Below, piece after piece: positions 33,140-42,893 of a stretch of 56,781 nucleotides of DNA (the stretch's first letter is position 1; each line of letters opens with the position of its first letter). The notes below the pieces were generated by a model that worked only from the letters and a program-made list of their open reading frames with translations, did not search any database and was not told the DNA's origin. The DNA is from Candidatus Gastranaerophilales bacterium. Its GTDB lineage: Bacteria; Cyanobacteriota; Vampirovibrionia; Gastranaerophilales; Gastranaerophilaceae. The position numbers and the translations under genes were made by a program. Location: NCBI GenBank assembly GCA_910587175.1, contig CAJULH010000007.1:1-56781 (forward strand), given 5' to 3'.

Positions 33140-35833
33140 TTATTTTAATTTTGTCTTAATTTCATCTTCAATTTTTGCGAAAACCTCTTTTATATTTGAT
33201 ATATTTTTCGCTGAACCTTGTGCCATTTGCGGTTTTCCGCCACCTTTGCCATCACAGGCTTTTGTAATTTCAGAAACAATATTTCCGGCGCTTATCCCTT
33301 TTTTCACAAAAGCATCGGAAACTTTAGCTATCACAAAACCTGCATTATCAGGCTTTTTCGAACATAATATAATAATTGATTCACCGAGTTTTTTAGAAAA
33401 CATTTCCAATCCAAATTTCAAAGCATTCGGGTTGTGGTCTTCAATTAGCGATATAAAGAGCTTTCCGGATGTTCCATCTGCAAGTTTCAGCTCCTGCGCC
33501 TTATCTGCAAGAGTTTCAAATCTTGAATTCGCAATTTGGGCTTCAAGCTCTGCTATTCTTGCATTTTGGGCTTTATTTTCTTCCAGAAGCTTTTCAATTC
33601 TATCCTTCACCTCATCCGTTTTTAATTTATATGTATGGGCTATATCATCGATTTGACGGGCTTTTTCAGCCAAATATAAAAATGCCGCATCGGAACATAA
33701 AACCTCTATTCTCCTTACCCCGGCTGAACTTGCGCCTTCAGAGATAATTTTTACAAGCCTTAAATCCTTTGTATTTTGAACATGACATCCGCCGCAAAGT
33801 TCCTTGGACAAGCAATTTTCAGAGTTTTCAGGGTCAAAGAAACTTACAACACGCACCTTATCACCGTATTTTTCCCCAAAAAGTGCCATAGCACCTGAAT
33901 TTTTAGCCTCTTCAATGTCCATAATTTCAGTCTTGCCAACAAGCCCTTGATTTACCCAGGAATTAATCAGTGCTTCGGTTTTCGCGATTTCATCCTTTGT
34001 CATAGCACGCTCAAAAGAAAAATCGTATCTGGTTCTGTTTTCCTCCACCTGAGAGCCCGCCTGATGTACCTCTGAACCAAGCACAGAGATTAATGCAGCC
34101 TGTAAAAGATGCGCTAAGGAGTGATGTTTCTGAATTTCAGCTCTTTTTTTAGCATCAATCCTCGCTGTAAGTTTATCTCCCTTTTTAATTGAGCCCTTAA
34201 CCCTGTGAGCAAACACATTTTGAACTTTAAATGTTTTTAAAACATCTATTTTGTAACCATTTTGAAGCTCAAATATACCTGAATCACCTATCTGACCGCC
34301 ACTTTCAGCATAAAAAGGCGTTGTATCCAAAATGACATCGGAAATATCATCCTCACTTGTAACTTCCACCTCTTCGCCGTTTTTAATAATGGCTAAAACT
34401 GTTGCTGCAGCTTTATTTTGGGTATATCCGACAAACTTAGTTGCAGGCTTATCAGTATAATTTTTATCATCGGCCAAAACAACTTTCTGCATAGAGGCAC
34501 GGGCACGCTCTTTCTGCTCTGCCATAAGGGTCTTGAAGGATTCTTCATCCACATCCATAAAGTTTTCACCGGCAATTTCTTTTGTTAACTCAAGCGGAAA
34601 ACCATAAGTATCATAGAGTTTGAAGCAATCTTCACCCGATACAAGCTTTTCTCCCTTCGCTTTTAACGTTTTTATGATATCTTCCATAAGGCTGTAACCC
34701 CTTTGTAGAGTGAGTTTAAACCTTTCTTCTTCCTGAAGAATACTGTTTTGAATCTTTTCTGCCTTTTCCGCAAGTTCGGGGTATGCATCTTTGTATAATG
34801 TAATTACCTTGTCCACAACGGGTTTCAGGAATGGAAGTTCTAAACCAAGCATATAACCATGACGAAGAGCACGTCTTAAAATCATCCTTAAAACATAGCC
34901 TCTGCCTTCATTTGAAGGAGTTACACCATCTGCTATTAAAAAGCTTACACATCTTGTATGGTCTGTGATAATCCTTAGTGAAATATCTGTTTTTGCATCC
35001 GTACCATAGGTTTTCCCGGAAATTTTACAAACTTCATCCAAAATCTGCCTTAAAAGGTCTGTTTCAAAAGTGGAGGCTACATTTTGGCAAACCATGGCTA
35101 TTCTTTCAAGCCCCATGCCGGTATCAACGTTTTTCTTTTCAAGGGGCTGTAATTCGCCTTTTTCATCCTGGAAAAGTTCTGTAAATACAAGGTTCCAGAT
35201 TTCAACCCACCTGTTACATTCGCAGGTTGCAATAGAACAGTCATCAGAACATTTCAAATGTTCGCCAAGGTCGTAGTGAATTTCGCTGCAAGGACCGCAG
35301 GAGCCTGAAATCCCGACAGGACCCCAAAAATTATCCTTTTTGCCCTTTTTTAAAATTCTTTCCTTTGGAACGCCGGCTTTTTGCCAGATTTCTCCCGCCT
35401 CATCATCATTTTCGTAAATTGTTATCCAAAGGCGGTCTTTATCAAGCCCCAAATAATTTGTCACAAAATCCCAGCTCCAGGGAATGATTTCTTCTTTAAA
35501 ATAGTCTCCAAAGCTGAAATTCCCAAGCATTTCAAAGAATGTATGGTGCCTTGGAGTTCTGCCCACATTTTCAATATCCGAATCTTTTCCGCCTGCGCGG
35601 GCGCATTTTTGACAGGAAGTTGCTCTGTGGGGCTTATATGGAGGAGTTTCAAGCCCAAGAAAATACGGAATAAACTGCACCATACCCGCTGTTGTAAGAA
35701 GAATAGTCGGGTTATTGGGCACAAGAGAAGAGCTTTTTACCCTTGTATGCTGATGTTTTTTTTCAAAAAAACTTAAAAAAGCCTCTCTTATTTCATCACA
35801 CGTTTTTGGTGTATTTGCGGGCATATTTTCCAT
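33140..35833 (-). CDS. alaS: Alanyl-tRNA synthetase
   Basis: AlaRS charges tRNA-Ala and edits mischarged Ser and Gly. The 897 residues cover all domains: the catalytic core (ETPPYKPHRATSCQKCARAG, RTPRHHTFFEMLGNFSFGDY), the tRNA-recognition region, an editing domain with HSLAHLLQAAL and LCGGCHVQNT, and the C-Ala coiled coil/DHHA1 part ending with GGGKPQMAQG. The editing-site motif CGGTH reads CGGCH here; the metal-binding Cys and His are kept. GAGGAAAG lies just before the ATG. It is divergent from fixC. Confidence 0.97.
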   Translation of the reverse strand: MENMPANTPKTCDEIREAFLSFFEKKHQHTRVKSSSLVPNNPTILLTTAGMVQFIPYFLGLETPPYKPHRATSCQKCARAGGKDSDIENVGRTPRHHTFFEMLGNFSFGDYFKEEIIPWSWDFVTNYLGLDKDRLWITIYENDDEAGEIWQKAGVPKERILKKGKKDNFWGPVGISGSCGPCSEIHYDLGEHLKCSDDCSIATCECNRWVEIWNLVFTELFQDEKGELQPLEKKNVDTGMGLERIAMVCQNVASTFETDLLRQILDEVCKISGKTYGTDAKTDISLRIITDHTRCVSFLIADGVTPSNEGRGYVLRMILRRALRHGYMLGLELPFLKPVVDKVITLYKDAYPELAEKAEKIQNSILQEEERFKLTLQRGYSLMEDIIKTLKAKGEKLVSGEDCFKLYDTYGFPLELTKEIAGENFMDVDEESFKTLMAEQKERARASMQKVVLADDKNYTDKPATKFVGYTQNKAAATVLAIIKNGEEVEVTSEDDISDVILDTTPFYAESGGQIGDSGIFELQNGYKIDVLKTFKVQNVFAHRVKGSIKKGDKLTARIDAKKRAEIQKHHSLAHLLQAALISVLGSEVHQAGSQVEENRTRYDFSFERAMTKDEIAKTEALINSWVNQGLVGKTEIMDIEEAKNSGAMALFGEKYGDKVRVVSFFDPENSENCLSKELCGGCHVQNTKDLRLVKIISEGASSAGVRRIEVLCSDAAFLYLAEKARQIDDIAHTYKLKTDEVKDRIEKLLEENKAQNARIAELEAQIANSRFETLADKAQELKLADGTSGKLFISLIEDHNPNALKFGLEMFSKKLGESIIILCSKKPDNAGFVIAKVSDAFVKKGISAGNIVSEITKACDGKGGGKPQMAQGSAKNISNIKEVFAKIEDEIKTKLK

Positions 35834-35938
35834 ATTCTTTCCTCTAATCTTAAATTTTATTTAGTTTTAACCAGAAATTTCAGGTATGAATAGATATTAT
35901 CATAAAAAAAATATACAAAAAATAGGCTGAAAACTTAA

Positions 35939-35967
35939 TTGTAATAATAAAAGATTGATTGTATAAT
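35939..35967 (+). promoter_or_regulatory. Promoter of fixCX (probably leaderless)
   Basis: TTGTAA (35939-35944), a 17-bp spacer, then a perfect TATAAT (35962-35967). The fixC ATG is 8 bases past the -10 with no ribosome-binding site, so the transcript should start at the ATG. Confidence 0.6.
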
Positions 35968-35975
35968 CTGTAATT

Positions 35976-37322
35976 ATGATGGATTATTTTAGAGAGAAGA
36001 TTGATGTTATAGTCGTGGGGGCAGGTCCCGCGGGAGTCAGCGCCGCTCTTGCAGTTAAAAGAGGCGGAAAAAACGTTGTTGTATTGGAAAGGGCTGAAAA
36101 CGCAGGACAAAAAAACATGTTTGGCGGGGCTGTTTACCTTAATTCAATCAAATCTATTTTGCCAAATTCTTATAAAAGTGCGCCATATGAAAGGTTTATG
36201 ACAAGTCATACATATTCCTTTCTGGATGATGACGGCAACAGTTTTAATATAAATGCAACATCACATAACCAAACTACTGCAACGGTTTTCAGACCAAAGT
36301 TTGATAAATGGCTGATTGAAGAAGCTAAAAAAGAAGGGGTTATTTTTGCACCCAAGACCCTTGTAAGGAAATTAATTTATAAAAATGGCACCGTAGCCGG
36401 TGTTCAGACAGAGCTTGAAAAATTTTATGCACCTGTTGTAATTTTAGCAGACGGTGTAAATTCGCTCCTGGCAAAGCAAATAGGGTTAAGGTCTGAATTT
36501 TTCCCAAAAGATATGGTGCTTTCTGTCAAAGAAACCTTGAAACTGGATAAAAACATTCTTGAAGAAAGATTCCACATCGAAAAAAATTCTAAAGACGGTG
36601 TAATGTATGAATTTTTTGGCGGGCTTTCAGAGCTCCATACGATAAAAAAGAATAAAAAACGTCTGATTACCCCTTTTGCAATAGGATTTTTGTATACTTT
36701 TAAAGACAGTATTTCAATAGGTATAGGCGCATCTTTAGAAGACCTCGCAGCTTACAAAATAAAGCCATATGAGCTCTTGGAGAAATTCAAAAGTCATAAG
36801 GCAATCAGGGGGCTGATTAAAGATACAGAAGAGGGAGAATATTCAGCACATCTTATACCTGAATTTGGCTACAATAACCTGCCAAGGCTTTATGCAAACG
36901 GGGTTATGGTGGTTGGAGATGCTGCAGGACTTGTAAATTCTGCCCATTTTGAAGGGACAAACCTTGCAATTGAAAGCGGAAAACTTGCAGGTGAAACTGC
37001 AGTTGTGGCATTAAATTTAGGAAACACAAGACACAATATTTTAAAGATTTATGAAGAAAAACTTCAAAAAAGTTTTGTTTTTAAAGATTTAAAATCATAC
37101 AGAAATGTGGTGGAAACCCTTTATTCAAGGAAAAAATCCATTCTGCATTATTACCCGAAAAAAATGGTTGAATTTATGGAAACTGTCACCTGCACAGATA
37201 ATATCCCCAAAAAACGTAAATTCAGAAAATTTATAAGAAAAATTTTTACAGACAGAAGCATAACAGAATTATTCCGCGATTTTAAGGCATTTTTAAGGCT
37301 TATCTTTAATATAATATTTTAA
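35976..37322 (+). CDS. fixC: FixC-type flavoprotein-quinone oxidoreductase
   Basis: The 448-residue FAD protein has the dinucleotide-binding VVGAGPAGVSAALAVKRGGK near the N-terminus, ERAENAGQKNMFGGAVY, the second FAD motif VILADGVNSLLAKQIG, and GVMVVGDAAGLVN with a following HFEGTNLAIESGKLAGE. These place it in the ETF-QO/FixC/geranylgeranyl-reductase group. FixC with FixX passes electrons from FixAB to the quinone pool, or in bifurcating complexes splits NADH electrons between quinone and ferredoxin/flavodoxin. FixX follows after 44 bp, but no fixA or fixB is in the window. ATG 35979 is a close alternative start. Confidence 0.88.
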   Translation: MMDYFREKIDVIVVGAGPAGVSAALAVKRGGKNVVVLERAENAGQKNMFGGAVYLNSIKSILPNSYKSAPYERFMTSHTYSFLDDDGNSFNINATSHNQTTATVFRPKFDKWLIEEAKKEGVIFAPKTLVRKLIYKNGTVAGVQTELEKFYAPVVILADGVNSLLAKQIGLRSEFFPKDMVLSVKETLKLDKNILEERFHIEKNSKDGVMYEFFGGLSELHTIKKNKKRLITPFAIGFLYTFKDSISIGIGASLEDLAAYKIKPYELLEKFKSHKAIRGLIKDTEEGEYSAHLIPEFGYNNLPRLYANGVMVVGDAAGLVNSAHFEGTNLAIESGKLAGETAVVALNLGNTRHNILKIYEEKLQKSFVFKDLKSYRNVVETLYSRKKSILHYYPKKMVEFMETVTCTDNIPKKRKFRKFIRKIFTDRSITELFRDFKAFLRLIFNIIF

Positions 37323-37366
37323 AACCGGAAATAAAAAAGGGTGTAAACAAGCTTAGGAGAATAAAA

Positions 37367-37681
37367 TTGGACATAGAAAAAAAGCTCATAAACGTTAAAT
37401 ATAAAACCGACGATAAAAGTCACCTTATTTTAAACCAGGAGATTTGCAAAGTTTGTGAAGATAAGGTTTGTTTATCTGTTTGTCCTGCAAACGTATATAA
37501 AGAGAGCGATTTGGGGCAAAATAAGGATAAAGATACCAAAAATGATGGTACAATAGAATGTATCAAAGTAGAATATGAAAATTGTCTTGAATGCGGAGCC
37601 TGCAGAGTGGCTTGTCCGTATGGGGCAATTGATTGGAAATACCCGTCATCAGGATGCGGCGTCGCGTATAAATTTAGTTAG
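37367..37681 (+). CDS. fixX: Ferredoxin-like protein FixX
   Basis: The 104-residue protein has two cysteine motifs, EICKVCEDKVCLSVCP (C-x2-C-x4-C-x3-CP) and CLECGACRVACPYGAI (C-x2-C-x2-C-x3-CP). It ends with the FixX-type DWKYPSSGCGVAYKF. An acidic and lysine-rich loop (ESDLGQNKDKDTKND) separates the motifs. It starts at a TTG with TTAGGAGA 6 bases upstream. FixX supplies the iron-sulfur centre that works with FixC. It is cotranscribed with fixC and followed after 42 bp by a small acidic-protein gene. Confidence 0.9.
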   Translation: MDIEKKLINVKYKTDDKSHLILNQEICKVCEDKVCLSVCPANVYKESDLGQNKDKDTKNDGTIECIKVEYENCLECGACRVACPYGAIDWKYPSSGCGVAYKFS

Positions 37682-37723
37682 ATAGCAGCTGGATGGTTGA
37701 AAAATTTAAGGAGAAAGAAGTTT

Positions 37724-38131
37724 ATGAACGAATACTTTTCACGGTGGTATGATAAGGATCCTGTTCTTTCAATGTCTATGAGAACCTTATCAAGCTCGGA
37801 TGATGCAAGCCAGATAGCTGTAGCATTAAATTTGATTAAAGTAATCATTGAACACAATATCAACAACCACGAATATTCAAACATTGAAGATATTGTAGGT
37901 GCCGTGGAAGACGGACTCATCCAAAAGGGTACAAACAGGTGGTATGACCTTGATGCAACGGTAAGAACAGCTATACAGATGCTTGAGAAGTGTTCTGCTG
38001 AAACAAAACAAAAGGTGGCTTTGGATATGGCGCAGCTTGTAATTGAAAAAATTGTCCAGGATGCTGACGTTTCGCCGGATGAAGATGCAATTGAGGGCAG
38101 TGTTCTTGATTTAGATGCACTGGATGACTAG
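37724..38131 (+). CDS. Hypothetical acidic helical protein downstream of fixX
   Basis: The start at 37724 (MNEYFSRWYDKDPVLSMSMR) has TAAGGAG about 10 bases upstream; the TTG at 37697 precedes that site and is rejected. The 135-residue product is all-helical in appearance: AVALNLIKVIIEHNINNHEY, VRTAIQMLEKCSAETKQKV, then ALDMAQLVIEKIVQ. It has a strongly acidic end (SPDEDAIEGSVLDLDALDD). There is no signal or membrane segment. The location suggests cotranscription with fixCX, but no role can be assigned. Confidence 0.78.
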   Translation: MNEYFSRWYDKDPVLSMSMRTLSSSDDASQIAVALNLIKVIIEHNINNHEYSNIEDIVGAVEDGLIQKGTNRWYDLDATVRTAIQMLEKCSAETKQKVALDMAQLVIEKIVQDADVSPDEDAIEGSVLDLDALDD

Positions 38132-38167
38132 ATTTTAAATAATATTGTAAAGAGTTTTTCATTCCAA

Positions 38168-38266
38168 AACTTGCGTTTTCAAAGACAGGGCGGTCTGTTG
38201 CACATCAACAAATTAATTGATAACTTAAAGCGGAGTGCTTCGCAGCAGTCTTTTCAAGCGCAAGTT
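38168..38266. repeat. Inverted repeat in the 38132-38326 intergenic region
   Basis: AACTTGCG (38168-38175) and CGCAAGTT (38259-38266) are perfect inverted arms, extended imperfectly by TTTTCAAAGAC against GTCTTTTCAAG. They enclose about 80 bases with smaller GC-richer hairpins (AGCGGAGTGCTTCGC). It could be a structured 5' leader of the TPR gene or a remnant of a small repeat. The rest of this gap shows nothing else. Confidence 0.4.
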
Positions 38267-38326
38267 TCTGCATTCAAAACTCCAAATATAAACCCAAAAC
38301 GGCATGGGATTTAAAAAAACAAAACT

Positions 38327-39304
38327 ATGAATGATATACAAAGATTTGAAAGTTTAAAAAAAACCATAGAAAACGACCCGACAAATTTCCAGGCAAGGCG
38401 TGAACTTGCCGTTATGTGTCTTGATATGGGTTTTGATTCTATGGCGCTAAAACATCTAAATTACCTTGCAAACACCTTTCCAAATGATGCAAATTTATAT
38501 TTTAACATAGGAATCTGTTGGGAAAAACTAAAACAATTTAAATTTGCACTGAATTCCTACAAAAAGGCTGTTGAATTAAAAGAGGATGAGCCGGATTTTA
38601 TATATAACCTTGCACTTTGCTATGAAAATCTGGGAGACGATGATGAAGCCCTGATGCAGTTTAAAAGGGTGGTTTGTCTTGAATCGGATGATTCCAACTC
38701 TTTTTTTTGTATAGGCTGTCTGCTTTCAAAAAAAGGGGATTATGAAAATGCCGCAAAATGCTTCAAAAAAGCAATTGAATACAATTTTGGAGATTATTTT
38801 GCGCACTTCCACCTTGCCAATATGTACCAAAGGCTGAATGAAACAGATAAGGCTGTTGAAGAATATAAAAAGGTAATCCGGCTTTCTTCCGATTATTCCT
38901 GGGCATATTTTAACCTGGGGCAGATATTTTATGAAAAAGGCGATATTGAAAATGCTATAATAATGCTGAATTTAACCATCGAAAAAAACCCGAAAGACAA
39001 GGAAGCTTATAAACTTTTAATCCAGCTTTACATCAAAACTGATGATTTAGAGACTGCTGTTGAAGTTTTAAATGAAATGAAGGAAAATTTATCCGAAAGC
39101 GGGGATTATTATTTTCTTTATGCTAAAATACAGGAATTAAAAGGGGACAAAAAAGGCTATAAAAATTGTTTGAACCTTGCGCTGAAGAATGATACGAGCC
39201 TTAGTTTCAATAAATACGCTGTAATGAAGGAATTTAAAGAATGCCCACAAATAGAAGAGGAAAAGACAGCAGAACAGATTCTGCCTGCCGCAGAGGAAAA
39301 TTAA
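38327..39304 (+). CDS. Tetratricopeptide-repeat protein
   Basis: The 325-residue protein consists of about seven TPR units in tandem. Clear examples are DANLYFNIGICWEKLKQFKF, DFIYNLALCYENLGDDDEAL, YFAHFHLANMYQRLNETDKA and SWAYFNLGQIFYEKGDIENA. It is cytoplasmic (no signal peptide) and presumably a scaffold. The last 64 bases overlap the start of dprA, so it may be translated in a coupled way with it. No specific partner can be inferred. Confidence 0.88.
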   Translation: MNDIQRFESLKKTIENDPTNFQARRELAVMCLDMGFDSMALKHLNYLANTFPNDANLYFNIGICWEKLKQFKFALNSYKKAVELKEDEPDFIYNLALCYENLGDDDEALMQFKRVVCLESDDSNSFFCIGCLLSKKGDYENAAKCFKKAIEYNFGDYFAHFHLANMYQRLNETDKAVEEYKKVIRLSSDYSWAYFNLGQIFYEKGDIENAIIMLNLTIEKNPKDKEAYKLLIQLYIKTDDLETAVEVLNEMKENLSESGDYYFLYAKIQELKGDKKGYKNCLNLALKNDTSLSFNKYAVMKEFKECPQIEEEKTAEQILPAAEEN

Positions 39305-40461
39305 CACAAAAAAAGCTTAGTATTAGTTCAGCCGATGCAAACTCTGATAAATATTTCCTTGCAATGAGCAATATATGTACCTCAAACCCTCTTTTTAAAT
39401 CAAGACTTTTTGAATATTTTGATTTTGATATTAAAAAAACCTTTGAATGCGATAAAAGCGACCTTGCACTTGCATCAGAATTTTGGGATGGTATGAGTAT
39501 TCCGAAAGAATTTTTGTCAGAAAGAGATAAGACAGACCCTGATAAATTTTATGAAAACTTTGTAAATCTTTCAAACGGAGAGTTTACAGGAGAAACCTCT
39601 GCCAAAGGAATAAAATATATAATATATAATGACCCGAAATATCCTAAAATGCTGAAAAATATTCCCGATTTTCCTTTGATGCTATATTACAAAGGAGGAT
39701 TTGAAGGAATAAATTTTGACAGAACAGTTGCATTCGTGGGCTCAAGAAAAGCGTCAGCCTATGCAAAAGAAACGGTTCTCAATATAATTTCAGAATTTAA
39801 AGGGCTTGATATTGCAATAGTTTCAGGACTTGCAGAGGGAATAGATGCCAAAAGCCATCAGGCTGCCCTTCAAAACAACATTAAAACAATAGGAGTAATA
39901 GGCTCGGGGTTTAAATTTCAATACCCGTCTGTAAATAAACATTTGTATGACGAAATAGAAAACGGCGGCGGGATAATATTTAGCGAATATCCTTATGAAA
40001 TGCCCCCTATGCCGTATCAGTTCCCCTTAAGAAACAGAATAGTGACAGGAATCTCTTACGGGACAGTGGTCGCAGAAGCAAGGATTAAAAGCGGAGCAAT
40101 GATAAGCGCAAAACTCACACTGGAGCAGGGAAGAGAACTTATGTGCATCCCCGGGCTTATTTCAAACCCAAATACCGAAGGCATCTACCACCTTTTAAAA
40201 AACGGAGCCGCAATGGTAACAGGAGCTGAGGATATTCTGGATGCTTTGAATTGGAACATACAGACAGAAAAAAAAGATACGCCCGACTTAAATGAAGAAG
40301 AAAAAAGAATATATGAAGAAATATCTATAGAAGCAAAAAATATGGAGGATTTAGCTGCAGTACTGAATATCAGTATTAATGATTTAATGGTTAACTTGAC
40401 ATCAATGGAACTTAAGGGTTTAATAAAACAATCCGGAGGAAGTTATTTTATTTCAGGCTAA
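39241..40461 (+). CDS. dprA: DNA-processing protein DprA (long overlap with the TPR gene)
   Basis: DprA loads RecA onto incoming single-stranded DNA during natural transformation. The Rossmann-type core is complete: AFVGSRKASAYAKETV, IVSGLAEGIDAKSHQAAL, TIGVIGSGFKFQYPSVN, FSEYP, QFPLRNRIVTGISYGTVVAE and SGAMISAKLTLEQGREL, followed by a small C-terminal winged-helix domain. The ATG at 39241 has AAGGAA at ideal spacing. The alternative ATG at 39364 has no such site and would cut the conserved KYFLAMSNI segment. The first 21 codons are therefore read from DNA that also encodes the TPR protein. Confidence 0.92.
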   Translation: MPTNRRGKDSRTDSACRRGKLTQKKLSISSADANSDKYFLAMSNICTSNPLFKSRLFEYFDFDIKKTFECDKSDLALASEFWDGMSIPKEFLSERDKTDPDKFYENFVNLSNGEFTGETSAKGIKYIIYNDPKYPKMLKNIPDFPLMLYYKGGFEGINFDRTVAFVGSRKASAYAKETVLNIISEFKGLDIAIVSGLAEGIDAKSHQAALQNNIKTIGVIGSGFKFQYPSVNKHLYDEIENGGGIIFSEYPYEMPPMPYQFPLRNRIVTGISYGTVVAEARIKSGAMISAKLTLEQGRELMCIPGLISNPNTEGIYHLLKNGAAMVTGAEDILDALNWNIQTEKKDTPDLNEEEKRIYEEISIEAKNMEDLAAVLNISINDLMVNLTSMELKGLIKQSGGSYFISG

Positions 40462-40535
40462 GTTCCTTTCAAATGGCGCCCGAAGGAGAAATAAAGAGGA
40501 ATTTTATTTTAAAACAGGGAATTGAACATAAAAGT

Positions 40536-42866
40536 ATGGCAGCAAAAACCACAACCAAAAAAGCAGCAGCAAAAAAGACTGCAACAACAGCAAAAGCAGC
40601 CGATAGCAAGGGTAAAGCTTTAGTAATAGTAGAGTCTCCTGCAAAATCAAAAACCATTAAAAAGATTTTAGGAAACGATTATGTCATAGAAGCAAGCTTC
40701 GGACACATTAGAGACCTTCCCCCGAAAGGTTTGGGGTTTGATATTGAGGATGATTTTAAGCCCACATTTGCAATAATTCCTGAAAAACAAAAAGTTGTAG
40801 ATAATTTAAATAAAATGGCAAAAAATGCAAGCCGAATCTACCTTGCATCCGACCCTGACCGCGAAGGAGAGGCTATAGCATGGCATGTAAGAGAAGTCTT
40901 AAAAGTGCCTGAAGATAAAATTTACAGAATAGTCTTCAATGAAATCACCCCGAAAGCAATTAAAGATGCTGTTGCAAACTACAGAGACATTGATATGCTG
41001 AAAGTGAAAGCGCAGCAGACAAGACAAATTTTAGACCGCCTTGTAGGGTTTAAAATAAGCCCTATATTATGGGAAAAACTTAGAAATTACAGGCTTTCGG
41101 CAGGAAGAGTGCAATCTGTTGCACTTCGTATGATTTGCGAGAGGGAAGACGAAATAGAAGCATTTGTTCCTGTTGAATACTGGAGCATAGATGCACTCCT
41201 TGCAAAAGACGGATTTCAATTCCTTGCAGAACTTTCCCGCAAAAAATCCGACAAAAGTTCAAAGGATGAAAAAATCAACATCAAAAACAAGGAAGAGGTT
41301 GATAAAATCTTAGCTGACCTGAAATCTGCAAAATATCAGGTTTCAAAGATTTCAACAAGAGATTCTCAAAGAAAGCCGCAGGCACCTTTTATAACATCCA
41401 CCCTGCAAAGAGAAGCAAGCTCCAAGCTTGGTTACGGTGTTTCAAAAACTATGCAGATAGCCCAAAAACTTTATGAAGGAATAGAGCTTGGCGAAGAAGG
41501 TGCAATCGGGCTTATAACCTATATGAGAACCGATTCCGTGAGGATTTCGGACGATGCCAGGGATGCTGCAAAAGAATATATTACATATAATTTTGGCGAA
41601 AAATATTACCCGAAAGAGCCCAATGATTACAACAAAGGCAAAAAGAAAAACGTTCAGGATGCACACGAAGCCATAAGACCATCCTACATTGAAAGAACAC
41701 CCGAGAGCATTAAAAAATATTTATCCGCAGAGCAATATAAGCTCTATAAGCTTATCTGGTCAAGGTTTATGGCATCCCAGATGGAAAATGCCAAAATTAA
41801 AAACCACACTGTTGATATTGAAGCAGATGATTATATTTTTAAGATTGGTTCTTCAAAAGTAGAATTTGACGGCTTTTTGAAAGTTTATACGGATGATGAA
41901 GCGGAAGAACAGAAAAAATTCCCGGATTTAAAAGAAGGGGATGTGCTTGATTTCATAAAACTTGACCCCAAGCAGCACTTTACCCAGCCGCCGCCAAGGT
42001 TCTCGGAAGCCTCTTTGGTTAAACAGCTGGAAGAATACGGCATCGGTCGTCCGTCAACATATGCGCCTATTATCACAAAAATCCAGCAGAGAGGATACGT
42101 TGAAAAGCTTGATAAGGCGCTAAAACCTACGATTTTGGGGCGCACAATTTCTATTCAGCTTGTAAAACACTTTGAAGACATTATGGATTATCAATTCACC
42201 GCCTCAATGGAATTGAAGCTGGATGATATTGCAGAGGACAAGGCAAATTCCGTTAATGTTTTAAAAGATTTTTGGACACCATTTTCAAAGACGGTTGAAA
42301 ATGCAAAGACAAATATGGAAAGAGTAATCATAGAGTCTGATGTTGTTTGCCCGAATTGCGGAAAGAAAATGGTCGTAAAGACAAGCCGTTTCGGGAAACA
42401 ATTCCTTGGATGTTCCGGATATCCCGAATGCAAGACTATGATGCCTCTGGATGGCGGAGAAGCGAAGGCTCCGGCGCAGGATGAAGCAACAGATGTAAAA
42501 TGCGAAAAATGCGGAGGAGAAACCGTTATAAAAACAGGACCTTACGGGAAATATTACCAGTGTCTGAATGACAAATGCAAGGCAAGAAAATCAATCGTAG
42601 TTTCATCCGGTGTAAAATGCCCGAAATGCGCAGATGAAGGCAGAGACGGCGAACTCATCCAAAGAAGGTCAAGGTATGGAAAAACATTTTACGGATGTTC
42701 AAAATATCCGGATTGCGACTTTGCCGTCTGGAACGAGCCTACGGGCGAAAAATGCCCTGATTGCGGTTCTTTACTCGTTAAGAAATTTTTAAAGAGCGGA
42801 AACAAAATAGGATGCTCAAACAAAACATGTAAATTTTCAAAACCAATGCCTGAAGGTGATGAATAA
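40536..42866 (+). CDS. topA: DNA topoisomerase I
   Basis: This type IA topoisomerase relaxes negative supercoils. The Toprim domain (KALVIVESPAKSKTIKKIL, YLASDPDREGEAIAWHV), the active-site tyrosine in LITYMRTDSVR, and GIGRPSTYAPII are present. The C-terminus carries four Cys4 zinc ribbons (CPNCGKKM...CSGYPEC, CEKCGGE...CLNDKC, CPKCADE...CSKYPDC, CPDCGSL...CSNKTC). The chosen start gives a Lys/Ala/Thr-rich N-terminus (MAAKTTTKKAAAKK); an ATG at 40473 would add 21 residues. Neither has a good ribosome-binding site, so the start is uncertain. It likely belongs with dprA and aroE. Confidence 0.93.
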   Translation: MAAKTTTKKAAAKKTATTAKAADSKGKALVIVESPAKSKTIKKILGNDYVIEASFGHIRDLPPKGLGFDIEDDFKPTFAIIPEKQKVVDNLNKMAKNASRIYLASDPDREGEAIAWHVREVLKVPEDKIYRIVFNEITPKAIKDAVANYRDIDMLKVKAQQTRQILDRLVGFKISPILWEKLRNYRLSAGRVQSVALRMICEREDEIEAFVPVEYWSIDALLAKDGFQFLAELSRKKSDKSSKDEKINIKNKEEVDKILADLKSAKYQVSKISTRDSQRKPQAPFITSTLQREASSKLGYGVSKTMQIAQKLYEGIELGEEGAIGLITYMRTDSVRISDDARDAAKEYITYNFGEKYYPKEPNDYNKGKKKNVQDAHEAIRPSYIERTPESIKKYLSAEQYKLYKLIWSRFMASQMENAKIKNHTVDIEADDYIFKIGSSKVEFDGFLKVYTDDEAEEQKKFPDLKEGDVLDFIKLDPKQHFTQPPPRFSEASLVKQLEEYGIGRPSTYAPIITKIQQRGYVEKLDKALKPTILGRTISIQLVKHFEDIMDYQFTASMELKLDDIAEDKANSVNVLKDFWTPFSKTVENAKTNMERVIIESDVVCPNCGKKMVVKTSRFGKQFLGCSGYPECKTMMPLDGGEAKAPAQDEATDVKCEKCGGETVIKTGPYGKYYQCLNDKCKARKSIVVSSGVKCPKCADEGRDGELIQRRSRYGKTFYGCSKYPDCDFAVWNEPTGEKCPDCGSLLVKKFLKSGNKIGCSNKTCKFSKPMPEGDE

Positions 42867-42893
42867 AAAAGGAATAGCGGAGGAAAACCTTAG

